NCBI RefSeq assembly: GCF_030146175.1 | Contig: NZ_JASLCE010000076.1 | Coordinates: forward strand, 1-31,878 | Direction: 5' to 3' | DNA length: 31,878 nucleotides | From: Flavobacterium sp. | Lineage (GTDB): Bacteria > Bacteroidota > Bacteroidia > Flavobacteriales > Flavobacteriaceae | Notes under the pieces: generated by a model | Told to the model about the DNA's origin: nothing | Database searches by the model: none | Seen by the model: the letters and a program-made list of their open reading frames with translations, nothing else | In this document: positions 14,866 through 22,224 of the stretch, piece by piece | Layout: the number at the start of each line of letters is the position of its first letter | How positions within the stretch are numbered: position 1 is the first letter of the stretch | Made by a program: the position numbers and the translations under genes

Positions 14866-15499
14866 ACAAATCCAATTGGTATATTTCATCTAAGTCTTTA
14901 TCGGAACTTAAATTGACTTTTAAATCGGTAATATAACCGGACCGTAACCCGTAAACCCAACCGTGCAAATGCAACTCCTGTTCCTCTTTCCAGGCCGCCT
15001 GCACGATGGAGGTCTTGGCCAGGTCATATACCTGTTCGGTTACATTTAATTCGACAAAACGGTTAAATTTATCATTTTCGTCCGGAATCGCATCGAGTTC
15101 TTTTTTATGGAGACGGTATACATCTTTAATATGCCGGATCCAATTGTCGATAATCCCGATCGAACTGTTGGTCATCGCGGCTTTAATTCCGCCACAACCA
15201 TAATGTCCGCATACAATAATATGTTTGACTTTTAACGCGTTCACGGCATAGTCGAGTACGCTCAACATATTCATATCGGAATGTACGACCATATTGGCGA
15301 TATTCCGGTGTACAAAAACTTCTCCCGGTTGCGCGCCAATAATCTCATTTGCCGGAACACGGCTGTCGGAACAACCGATCCACAATAATGGTGGCTTCTG
15401 ACTTTGGGATAACCGAATAAAATAATCCGGATCGTTACTTAATTTCGATTCGACCCATTTTTCATTATTTTCGATTAACTTTTTATAAAACTCACTCAT
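14864..15499 (-). CDS. can: Beta-carbonic anhydrase (Can-like)
   Basis: A 211-residue zinc enzyme that interconverts CO2 and bicarbonate, cytoplasmic (no signal peptide). Zinc ligands C43, H99 and C102 and the D45-R47 dyad in CSDSRVPANE are intact, almost at the same numbering as E. coli Can (C42, H98, C101, D44). The HGWVYGLRSGYI segment near the C-terminus also matches Can. It is the last gene of a run with a second, clearly different beta-carbonic anhydrase 32 nt upstream and a SulP transporter before that, which suggests bicarbonate supply as a shared task. Confidence 0.92.
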   Translation of the reverse strand: MSEFYKKLIENNEKWVESKLSNDPDYFIRLSQSQKPPLLWIGCSDSRVPANEIIGAQPGEVFVHRNIANMVVHSDMNMLSVLDYAVNALKVKHIIVCGHYGCGGIKAAMTNSSIGIIDNWIRHIKDVYRLHKKELDAIPDENDKFNRFVELNVTEQVYDLAKTSIVQAAWKEEQELHLHGWVYGLRSGYITDLKVNLSSDKDLDEIYQLDL

Positions 15500-15531
15500 T
15501 ATGATCAGTATTTCCGGAAGCGGATTCTTTT

Positions 15532-16170
15532 TTAGTCGTGTAAAATTTCTTTCATAAACTGAACTTCACCGGTTTCGATATCATAGTAAGCACCGGCGAT
15601 TCCAATTTGTCCTGATTCGAAAAGTTCGCGCAATACGTCGCTTCTATCCAAAATCTCATCCATAGTATGGATTACGTTATGTTGTGCAACAGCACTTACC
15701 AAAGTCGGATCGGTTGGATCCACTCCCGGCATTTCGGCTTTAACTTCGTTAACCGAAACCTGTACTTTGCTTAAAAGGTTTGTCAAATGTCCTAATTCGG
15801 CACCTTGACACGCTCCTTTAATCGCACCACATTTGCTATGTCCTAAAACAACGATTAGTTTGGTACCGGCCAGTTTACAAGCAAACTCCATACTTCCCAA
15901 AATATCGTCATTTAAAATATTTCCGGCGATTCTCGCACTGAAAATATCCCCTAATCCCTGATCAAAAATCAATTCGGCTGAAGTACGGCTATCGATACAA
16001 CTTAAAACGATGGCAAAAGGAAACTGACCGTCTTTGGTGTCGTTTACCTGCTCCAATAAATTTCGGTTTACTTTTAAATTGTTTACAAATCGTTCGTTAC
16101 CTTCTTTTAAAAACTGAAGTGCTTTTGCTGGTGTTACTGTAGCTTGTGTTTCTGCTGTATGTGCTTTCAT
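15532..16170 (-). CDS. Beta-carbonic anhydrase, second type
   Basis: A 212-residue beta-carbonic anhydrase of a different clade from its neighbour. Zinc ligands C58, H111 and C114 and the D60-R62 dyad in SCIDSRTSAE are present. The Q-G-L-G-D-I-F and RIAGNIL segments and GHSKCGAIKGAC resemble the plant-like or CynT-like group rather than Can. There is no export signal, so it should also act in the cytoplasm. Having two clades of the enzyme side by side after a SulP transporter suggests they are not simple duplicates and may differ in regulation or partner. The gap to the SulP gene is 133 nt, long enough for a promoter, but I see no convincing one. Confidence 0.9.
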   Translation of the reverse strand: MKAHTAETQATVTPAKALQFLKEGNERFVNNLKVNRNLLEQVNDTKDGQFPFAIVLSCIDSRTSAELIFDQGLGDIFSARIAGNILNDDILGSMEFACKLAGTKLIVVLGHSKCGAIKGACQGAELGHLTNLLSKVQVSVNEVKAEMPGVDPTDPTLVSAVAQHNVIHTMDEILDRSDVLRELFESGQIGIAGAYYDIETGEVQFMKEILHD

Positions 16171-16303
16171 TTTTATACTTTTTGGAAGCGTTTTTGATTA
16201 GAGCCAACTTAAAAGTAAGCTTTTAATGGTTTAAAATTACTCATTAATCCAGAAATGACTCTAATTTTTCGCTTATTTATTATTAGTTACTTTTTTAATT
16301 TAC

Positions 16304-17902
16304 TTATTTTGAATGTTCTACAAATACGTTCTTCTTATCCGAATGGGTATTTTCCAATTCGTATTCGTCTTTAAAACCGACTAAATGTACTTCGATATTG
16401 TCTTCTACAGCGCGGATCGCTTTAAACTCTTTGATTAAATCTTGAACATCATGCGCAATATAAACCGTATCGGATGCATTAATAATCACTTTCGAATTCT
16501 CCGGGATTTCGTTTAATGTATTTTTGATCGCGGCTTTGTTCAGGAACGAAACTTCCTGCGCCAGGTCGATATGGATGATATCGCCATCGTGGTATTCCTC
16601 CTTACGGAAATTGTAGGCTCTTTTATGATTTCCACGCAATACGGCAAATACACTGATCACAATTCCCAACAACACTCCTTTTAAAAGATCGGTAAAAACA
16701 ACCCCTAATAAAGTCGCGATAAACGGAACGAACTGGTATTTTCCTTTATGCCAGAAATGCATGATTACCGCTGGTTTGGCCAATTTATAACCTACCAATA
16801 ATAAAACCGCTGCTAAAGTCGCCAAAGGAATTTTGTTTAATAAAAATGGAATACTTACCACACTAATCAATAATAAAAGACCGTGGATAATCGCCGACAT
16901 TTTAGATTGCGCCCCTGCATTGGCATTGGCAGACGAACGTACTACTACCGAGGTCATCGGTAAACCACCTAATAACGAACTTACCATGTTTCCTACTCCC
17001 TGTGCTTTTAATTCCACATTGGTGTTGGTGAATCGTTTGTGCACATCCATACGGTCGGCCGCTTCGATACACAACAAGGTTTCAATAGACGCTACGATAG
17101 CAATTGTAAAGGCCACCATCCATACTTTCGGATTCGTGATAGACGCAAAATCCGGTAGTACGATAATTTCTTTTACATCGTCAAAAGAAGTCATTACCGG
17201 TAAGGCTACCAAATGTTCTTTTGCAATGGCTAATGAACTTCCCGTTTGTAGAAATATTTCGTTGATCAATATTCCCAAGATAACAGCAACCAAAGCACCC
17301 GGAACCAATTTGATTCTTTTTAGGAAACCGATTTTATCCCAAGAGATTAGAATTGCTAGTGAAATTAAGGTAATGATCACAGAACCCAGATTAATATAAT
17401 CCAAGGCACCTAAAAGTGACGAAAACGTATTACCGCCTTCTAGTTGCTGAAAAGCCTGATCACCTTCAAAATCAGCATCATACCCTATAGCATGCGGAAT
17501 TTGTTTTAATATGATGATCACTCCGATACCTGCCAACATTCCTTCAATAACATTGGTTGGGAAATAGTTGGAAATACTTCCGGCTTTAATAAACCCTAAG
17601 ATGATCTGGATTAATCCGGCCAAGAAAACGGCCAGTAAAAATACGTCGAACGCGTTCAGGTCGGTAATGGCTGTCAGTACAATAGCTGTTAACCCGGCAG
17701 CCGGACCCGAAACACTAATATGCGATTGGCTTAAATAACCTACAATGATACCACCGACAACTCCGGCGATAATTCCTGAAAATAATGGTGCACCCGATGC
17801 CATGGCTATACCAAGACACAACGGTAACGCAACCAAAAATACTACTAAACCCGAAGCAAAGTCAGCCTTCAGGTTAGCAAAAAGATTGATTTTTTTTGTC
17901 AT
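16304..17902 (-). CDS. SulP family inorganic anion (probable bicarbonate) transporter
   Basis: About 532 residues from the ATG before TKKINLFANLKADF; an in-frame ATG 21 nt further upstream at 17923 is less typical of the family. Over ten hydrophobic segments fill residues about 15-405, starting with the SulP signature ASGLVVFLVALPLCLGIA and followed by an SGPAAGLTAIV block. A C-terminal STAS domain is at about 425-515, with an IINASDTVYIAHD core. SulP proteins carry sulfate, bicarbonate or other anions. Placement upstream of two carbonic anhydrases favours sodium-dependent bicarbonate uptake like cyanobacterial BicA; this is inference from context. A 95-residue membrane-anchored protein is encoded about 80 nt upstream on the same strand. 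Confidence 0.88.
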   Translation of the reverse strand: MTKKINLFANLKADFASGLVVFLVALPLCLGIAMASGAPLFSGIIAGVVGGIIVGYLSQSHISVSGPAAGLTAIVLTAITDLNAFDVFLLAVFLAGLIQIILGFIKAGSISNYFPTNVIEGMLAGIGVIIILKQIPHAIGYDADFEGDQAFQQLEGGNTFSSLLGALDYINLGSVIITLISLAILISWDKIGFLKRIKLVPGALVAVILGILINEIFLQTGSSLAIAKEHLVALPVMTSFDDVKEIIVLPDFASITNPKVWMVAFTIAIVASIETLLCIEAADRMDVHKRFTNTNVELKAQGVGNMVSSLLGGLPMTSVVVRSSANANAGAQSKMSAIIHGLLLLISVVSIPFLLNKIPLATLAAVLLLVGYKLAKPAVIMHFWHKGKYQFVPFIATLLGVVFTDLLKGVLLGIVISVFAVLRGNHKRAYNFRKEEYHDGDIIHIDLAQEVSFLNKAAIKNTLNEIPENSKVIINASDTVYIAHDVQDLIKEFKAIRAVEDNIEVHLVGFKDEYELENTHSDKKNVFVEHSK

Positions 17903-17982
17903 AACCGATAAAGTATAATACAATTAGATTGTAAGCGTGTAGAAGACGCTTAAATGGCGAACGCAATGTTCCTGTAATTGAA

Positions 17983-18270
17983 TTATACCTGTTCGGGAGG
18001 AGGAGAGAAGATTTCTCTGAAACGATTGTCGTGTTTCAGGGTGTTTTCGAAGGTAATAACCGCAGCGTTTTGTTTTGGAGCAAAGAAAACCGGATCCTGG
18101 AATTCGAATTTCAACTGTGCTTTGGTTTCTTTGATTTCTTTTACCGTTTCTTCTTCAGAAAGGCTGTAAACCATAGACGTATCGGTATCGCTCTTCAGGA
18201 ATCCAACAATAGTAGGAGTTGCCAGAAAAGTGATAAACAGAAGTAATACTATTTTTACCAATACTTTCAT
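17983..18270 (-). CDS. Small membrane-anchored protein upstream of the SulP transporter
   Basis: A 95-residue protein not recognised as a named family. Residues 1-24 form a hydrophobic, basic-started segment (MKVLVKIVLLLFITFLATPTI) that is either a signal peptide or a membrane anchor. The remainder is hydrophilic and charged, with a short acidic helix (SLSEEETVKEIKETK, about 36-50) and a proline-rich end. It lies directly before the SulP gene on the same strand, so it may be a small subunit or modulator of the transporter, but nothing proves this. It follows the dps terminator hairpin by 30 nt, so its promoter must lie within or just after that hairpin. Confidence 0.65.
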   Translation of the reverse strand: MKVLVKIVLLLFITFLATPTIVGFLKSDTDTSMVYSLSEEETVKEIKETKAQLKFEFQDPVFFAPKQNAAVITFENTLKHDNRFREIFSPPPEQV

Positions 18271-18300
18271 GCCGCGAACTTACAAAAAAAATGATGTAAA

Positions 18301-18355
18301 AAAAGTTAAGTGAAAAACAATTAATATTTCTTTAATACTTTTTCACTTAACTTTT
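18301..18355 (-). terminator. Large hairpin terminator after dps
   Basis: A perfect 17-bp inverted repeat (18301-18317 with 18339-18355) encloses a 21-nt loop. On the minus strand it is followed by a run of T, consistent with a terminator about 25 nt beyond the dps stop. The stem is AT-rich and unusually long. The next gene on the same strand begins only 30 nt later, so some read-through into it is possible. Confidence 0.7.
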
Positions 18356-18379
18356 GAATTTTTATGAATTTTCAGTCTT

Positions 18380-18859
18380 TTAAATTTCTTCTTCCAACCA
18401 GGCTTTCATCATCCACATGGTTTTTTCCTGCTCTTTAATAAAGTCACTCATCATGGAGTTGGTTCCTTCATCATCAATTTCGGCCGATTGACTCAGGATT
18501 ACTCTTTCAATTTTTAACAAGTCGGTTAAGGAAGCGATGATCAGATGAACGGCTTCTTCGTCGTTGGAAATATTGTGACCAACTGGCAGTTTGTTGTTTT
18601 TAATATAATCGTCGAAAGTATGCAACGGCGTTGCTCCTAAAGTCAGCACACGTTCGGCAATCAAATCTACTTTTAACTGCGCATCGTTGTATAATTCTTC
18701 AAACTTCACATGCAAATCAAAAAAGCGCTTTCCTCTGATGTTCCAATGCAAACCTCTCAGATTTTGGTAATACACCTGAAAATTGGCTAATAAAATGTTT
18801 AATTCGGCTACTAAAACTTTTGTTTCTTTAACGGGTAATCCAAGGCTGTTCGTTTTCAT
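18380..18859 (-). CDS. dps: Dps family ferritin-like DNA protection protein
   Basis: A 159-residue ferritin-like protein that forms dodecamers, oxidises and stores iron with peroxide, and protects DNA. The inter-subunit ferroxidase ligands are intact with family spacing: H38 and H50 from one subunit side, D65 and E69 from the other, in the blocks LRGLHWNIRGKRFFDLH and DLIAERVLTLG. The N-terminal tail is short, so DNA binding through a lysine tail is doubtful. It is divergent from oxyR with a 105-nt shared region, which makes peroxide-responsive control by OxyR the obvious hypothesis. Confidence 0.94.
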   Translation of the reverse strand: MKTNSLGLPVKETKVLVAELNILLANFQVYYQNLRGLHWNIRGKRFFDLHVKFEELYNDAQLKVDLIAERVLTLGATPLHTFDDYIKNNKLPVGHNISNDEEAVHLIIASLTDLLKIERVILSQSAEIDDEGTNSMMSDFIKEQEKTMWMMKAWLEEEI

Positions 18860-18885
18860 GTTACTTGTGTTTAAAGATTATACTA

Positions 18886-18893
18886 CAAATTTA
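18886..18893 (-). promoter_or_regulatory. -7 promoter element of dps
   Basis: On the minus strand this reads TAAATTTG, a perfect -7 match 26 nt before the dps ATG. The -33 position has no TTG, as expected for a promoter that needs an activator. The region up to the oxyR start (18894-18964) is very AT-rich with CTAT and TGATAC-like fragments, but I could not assign an OxyR site with confidence. Confidence 0.5.
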
Positions 18894-18964
18894 ACCAAAA
18901 ATAAGCCGGTGAACTATAATTATTATTGATACTTTTTATATTTTTATCGAAAATTTCTATAAAA

Positions 18965-19918
18965 ATGACCATCACACAATTATATTACGTATTAGCCGTA
19001 GCCGAACACAAGAATTTTACGCTAGCCGCCGAAAAATGTTTTGTAACCCAACCGACATTGAGTATGCAGATCCAGAAATTGGAAGACGAGTTGGAAGTTC
19101 TGATATTTGATCGCAGTAAAAAGCCGATACAATTAACCGAAATAGGTCAGAAAATTGTTTCTCAGGCCAAAAATATTGTCAATGAATCCGATCGGATTAA
19201 AGATATCGTCGATCAGCAAAAAGGATTTATTGGCGGCGAATTTAAAGTGGGGATTATCCCGACGGTTATGCCTACCCTGTTACCGATGTTCCTGACCAAT
19301 TTTGTCAATCGCTATCCGAAAGTAAATCTGATCATCGAAGAACACAATACGGAGGAGATTATCAAACGCTTAAAAAACGGTCATCTGGACGTTGCCATAG
19401 CCGCAACACCTCTGGAAGAAGACAATTTAAAAGAAATCGTATTATATTATGAACCGTTTGTAGCCTATATTCCGGAAAACCACCGAAACTTTGACAAGAC
19501 CGAAATCGACATCAACGATCTGGATCTGGATTCCATTTTGTTATTACAGGACGGTCATTGTTTCCGCGACGGCATTCTGAACTTATGTAAAAACAAAGGA
19601 AATTTTACCGATACCAAATTCCATATTGAAAGTGGTAGTTTTGAAACACTGATCAAACTGGCCGACGAAGGATTGGGGACTACCCTGCTTCCGTATTTAC
19701 ATACGCTCGATTTAAAAGAAAAAGACAAATTAAAATTACGTCATTTTAAAGAGCCGCGTCCGGCGCGTGAAGTCAGTCTTATTTTTCCGAAAAGCGAGCT
19801 AAAAAGCCATATTATAGAAGCGCTACGCAGTACGATTGCCGGTGTGATTAAAGGTGCTATTGCCTTTCACAACGTCGAGATTATAAGTCCGCTTAAAAAC
19901 AAAAAAGGAGTCTACTAA
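18965..19918 (+). CDS. oxyR: OxyR, LysR-type hydrogen peroxide sensor
   Basis: A 317-residue LysR regulator with its start at the ATG before TITQLYYVLAVAEHKNF; an in-frame ATG 39 nt upstream would add an atypical hydrophobic leader. The winged helix-turn-helix is at about 2-60 (FTLAAEKCFVTQPTLSMQIQKLE). The effector domain follows, with the peroxide-sensing pair C199 and C208 in GHCFRDGILNLC, the same spacing and numbering as in E. coli OxyR. On oxidation these cysteines form a disulphide and activate target promoters. It sits divergent from dps, a classic target. The stop codon lies in the loop of its own terminator. Confidence 0.94.
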   Translation: MTITQLYYVLAVAEHKNFTLAAEKCFVTQPTLSMQIQKLEDELEVLIFDRSKKPIQLTEIGQKIVSQAKNIVNESDRIKDIVDQQKGFIGGEFKVGIIPTVMPTLLPMFLTNFVNRYPKVNLIIEEHNTEEIIKRLKNGHLDVAIAATPLEEDNLKEIVLYYEPFVAYIPENHRNFDKTEIDINDLDLDSILLLQDGHCFRDGILNLCKNKGNFTDTKFHIESGSFETLIKLADEGLGTTLLPYLHTLDLKEKDKLKLRHFKEPRPAREVSLIFPKSELKSHIIEALRSTIAGVIKGAIAFHNVEIISPLKNKKGVY

Positions 19919-19932
19919 CAGACTCCTTTTTT
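19901..19932. terminator. Bidirectional terminator at the oxyR stop
   Basis: AAGGAGTCT (19905-19913) pairs with AGACTCCTT (19920-19928) over a 6-nt loop that contains the oxyR TAA. A-run on the left and T-run on the right let it serve both oxyR and the convergent 65-residue gene, whose stop is at 19933. Confidence 0.85.
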
Positions 19933-20130
19933 TCATTGATTAACGTATATAAGACATTGTTTTAACTCGGGCTTGCCTACGGTATAATGTAATAACCAAT
20001 CTCGTAATTGGTCGACTTCGTAAGGTAATAAGTTTTTTAGGGCTTTTTCTAACTCTTTACAAAATAACTTTGGGTCAAAGCTTACTCTTTCTAAAATAGA
20101 TTTGGTGTAAGTAAACATAGCTCTTGGCAT
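19933..20130 (-). CDS. Conserved small flavobacterial protein of unknown function
   Basis: A 65-residue protein. A second in-frame ATG at 20118 would give 61 residues starting FTYTKSILERVSFDPKLF. I recall closely similar small proteins in many Flavobacteriaceae, none with a known function. The sequence is amphipathic: a first helix with FCKELEKALKNLLP, then EVDQLRDWLLHY, and two cysteines (about positions 24 and 59). There is no membrane segment. It has a full -33/-7 promoter and a leader of about 80 nt, so it is very probably expressed. No neighbour explains its role. Confidence 0.75.
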   Translation of the reverse strand: MPRAMFTYTKSILERVSFDPKLFCKELEKALKNLLPYEVDQLRDWLLHYTVGKPELKQCLIYVNQ

Positions 20131-20200
20131 AATCTACAAGCATTAATGGGTTAATTCAAGGGTAAGAACGTAACTACTCTCGTAAATCTACAAAACGAAA

Positions 20201-20247
20201 GCCTATTTATTAGGCAAACGTACAAATTGTTATTTTAGTATAACAAA
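20201..20247 (-). promoter_or_regulatory. Promoter of the 65-residue protein gene, with start-site hairpin
   Basis: On the minus strand TTTG (20247-20244), a 21-nt spacer and TACGTTTG (20222-20215) make a complete Bacteroidota promoter. A 5-bp inverted repeat, GCCTA/TAGGC (20201-20215), lies at the predicted start site and overlaps the end of the -7 box. It is either a 5' mRNA hairpin or an operator. Confidence 0.7.
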
Positions 20248-20256
20248 TTCAAAAAT

Positions 20257-20919
20257 TTAACATTTTGTAGCTCTCAACATTTCCCGTTTCCCCGGTGGAC
20301 CTGGTAATTTTTCAGTTTTAAATCCTGCTTCCTGAAGCGCTCTTTTGATAGGACCTCTGCAGGCGTAGGTTACCAGCGTTCCTTTTTCCTGTAGCGCATC
20401 AAACATGATTTTAAAAATCTCCGTTGTCCAGAGTTCCGGTTGAACATGAAATCCGAATGCATCAAAGTAAATCAAATTAAATCGATTTTTGTAATCTATT
20501 TCGTTAAAGTATTGTTGCCTTTTTGTTAAAGTGAAATACGGCGACAGTACTGTTGGCGCCTCCCAGAGAGAATTATGCATCGTTTCAAATACCGATGCAT
20601 ATGCGGTGGCATCCAAAGTCGAAACGTAATTCATATGCTCCCGTTCTTCCTTGCTTATCGGAAATGCTTCCACACCTACATAATCGATATGCTGTTGTTT
20701 CTTTTCCGCTTCCAGATAGGTTATAAACGCATTTAATCCGGTTCCGAAGCCGATCTCTAAAACAGCAACGGACTGCTCTTCAAAAAGAGACAGTCCGTTT
20801 GCTATAAATACATGTTTTGCTTCCTGTATCGCTCCAAATTTTGAATGATACGTTTCGTCCCAACCTTCAATATAGATCGTGGTTGATCCGTCTGCTGTTT
20901 GTATTACTTTTCGATTCAA
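20257..20919 (-). CDS. mnmD: tRNA (mnm5s2U34) methyltransferase MnmD
   Basis: An SAM-dependent methyltransferase that finishes the mnm5 modification of uridine 34 in tRNAs. The SAM-binding motif VLEIGFGTGLNAF is at about 50-62. The later LIYFDAFGFHVQPELWT block is the family's DAF motif. The end has the LPGPPGKREMLRA signature. Unlike E. coli MnmC it lacks the FAD oxidase half, as in other Bacteroidota. Start choice: no ATG fits, since an upstream in-frame ATG would overlap the preceding gene by over 50 codons. A TTG at 20919, 1 nt after that gene's stop, gives 220 residues beginning NRKVIQTADGSTT, which matches the family length. It is therefore translationally coupled to the cytochrome lipoprotein gene. 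Confidence 0.87.
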   Translation of the reverse strand: MNRKVIQTADGSTTIYIEGWDETYHSKFGAIQEAKHVFIANGLSLFEEQSVAVLEIGFGTGLNAFITYLEAEKKQQHIDYVGVEAFPISKEEREHMNYVSTLDATAYASVFETMHNSLWEAPTVLSPYFTLTKRQQYFNEIDYKNRFNLIYFDAFGFHVQPELWTTEIFKIMFDALQEKGTLVTYACRGPIKRALQEAGFKTEKLPGPPGKREMLRATKC

Positions 20920-20920
20920 A

Positions 20921-21373
20921 TTATTTAATATACAGTTTTTTAATTCTCGGAATTGGGCCACCGCACTTTGACTCATGACAACGCACACAGGCATCCACTC
21001 CGTTATTAAAATGTGTTTTGGCATTATCCGGATCGGCATAGATCTGTTTTTGTGCCTCAATAAATTTTTTTGCCTGTTCTTTAAAAAAAGCATCATTTTC
21101 ACTTTCGTCGGTCATCACCGCCTGGTGAATTTTCAGAAAGTGCTCCGGGAAATTCCCTACGGCTTCCCCATTTTTAATCCGGTCTTTTAAACGCTGGTTA
21201 TCCACATACATCTGCTCCATCAAAGCGGCCATTTCGGACATTTCATACATTTTGAAATCTTTCTTTTCCGATTGCGCAGCCGGTTCCGGCTTTGCATCCG
21301 CTTCTTTCCGGTTACAGGAGATTACCAATAGCATGGCTCCGGAAATCCATGCCAAAAACAACATTCTTTTCAT
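20921..21373 (-). CDS. c-type haem lipoprotein
   Basis: A 150-residue exported protein. A lipoprotein signal with lipobox VISC is at about 17-20. A hydrophilic helical region follows, and a single CVRCH haem-binding motif lies near the C-terminus (about 130-134), with a CGGP turn right after it. The methionine-rich MYEMSEMAALMEQMY segment (about 43-57) could supply the sixth haem ligand. This fits a small monohaem cytochrome c anchored in the membrane and facing the periplasm. The electron partner is unknown. It starts one base inside the stop codon of the DUF4920 lipoprotein gene (TAATG overlap) and is followed by mnmD, so the three are one operon. Confidence 0.75.
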   Translation of the reverse strand: MKRMLFLAWISGAMLLVISCNRKEADAKPEPAAQSEKKDFKMYEMSEMAALMEQMYVDNQRLKDRIKNGEAVGNFPEHFLKIHQAVMTDESENDAFFKEQAKKFIEAQKQIYADPDNAKTHFNNGVDACVRCHESKCGGPIPRIKKLYIK

Positions 21374-21870
21374 TACTTACTAATTAAAACGCCATCGGCC
21401 ATAAAAGCATACGTAACTTTTGGTTGTTTGATACTGTCGATTTCTGCCTGCGATTTACCACCGTCTTTGGCATAATGTTTCAGTTGTTCCACACTTTCGA
21501 TATTTACAAAAGCTTTACCATTTACAATAGCTTCCTGGTTAGTCGCATTCATCGGGACAAAAAAGGCGTAATCTTTAAACTTTACAAAAGTCTCTTTACC
21601 ATCGGTCAGATCCAGTGTCATCCAACAACCTTTTTTCTGACAAACATCTTTGATATTGGATTTGAATTTCAGGTTTACCGTATCTCCTTCTTTCAGATCT
21701 TTGAATTTTGCCAACATGGCTTCTTTTGTAATCACACCATCGGCTGTAATACTATCGCCAAAAACAGCATATTCGGTTTTGTTTTCGGCTACTTTGGCAT
21801 CCTCTTGTTTTTTAGAATTACAACTGGCCAGTGCAATCACTACAGCTGCTAAAAAAATACTTTTTTTCAT
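21373..21870 (-). CDS. DUF4920 lipoprotein
   Basis: A 165-residue protein with a lipoprotein signal ending in ALASC (C17). The body matches the DUF4920 pattern: YAVFGDSI near the start, a KEGDTVNLKFKSNIKDVCQKKGCWM block (about 76-100) with a CxxxxC pair, and YAFFVPMNA. The family is common in Flavobacteria and of unknown function; the paired cysteines and the neighbouring haem protein hint at a redox or metal role in the periplasm, which is only inference. It is first in an operon with the cytochrome-like lipoprotein and mnmD. ilvE lies divergently upstream. Confidence 0.85.
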   Translation of the reverse strand: MKKSIFLAAVVIALASCNSKKQEDAKVAENKTEYAVFGDSITADGVITKEAMLAKFKDLKEGDTVNLKFKSNIKDVCQKKGCWMTLDLTDGKETFVKFKDYAFFVPMNATNQEAIVNGKAFVNIESVEQLKHYAKDGGKSQAEIDSIKQPKVTYAFMADGVLISK

Positions 21871-22224
21871 ATATCGTTTGGATTGGTTATTTTGATTATC
21901 AATGCCTTACTATATCCAGGTTATCCATGATAATCTGTCCTATTTTAAGACCTTCCAAAGAAACAAATTTATATTGAATATGCATAATTCTAATTTATTT
22001 TTTCGCTATTTCCGATTATTTCGAAGGAATTCTATTCAAAAAATAACAATTCAAAAAAAATTTAATAGTTCCTTATTTAATTACATTATTTTTAATCTTA
22101 CTTTATTAAAAGTGCTTTTTTTAATTAAATTTGCAGCGACACAACAATTTTTTTATCAATTTAAAAATTATGTTTTATTGTTGACCATCAACAATTTAGC
22201 CGATTTTTAAAATTAATCGATTAA
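21871..22224. promoter_or_regulatory. Long AT-rich divergent intergenic region upstream of ilvE
   Basis: 354 nt with no gene I can support. For ilvE there is a perfect -7 element TAAATTTG at 22126-22133, with only a weak TTTA-like -33. The transcript would then have a leader of about 85 nt. Within that leader ATTGTTG (22177-22183) pairs with CAACAAT (22189-22195) over a 5-nt loop. A 102-codon open frame here is AT-driven and not coding-like. Confidence 0.5.

Noticed and set aside
21902..22210. A 102-codon open frame upstream of ilvE ending in a V-L-L-L-T-I stretch, like a branched-chain attenuator peptide.
   Set aside because: It is AT-driven with a phenylalanine/asparagine/lysine-biased composition. 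It starts well before the likely ilvE transcription start and has no ATG after it, and no terminator/antiterminator pair follows.
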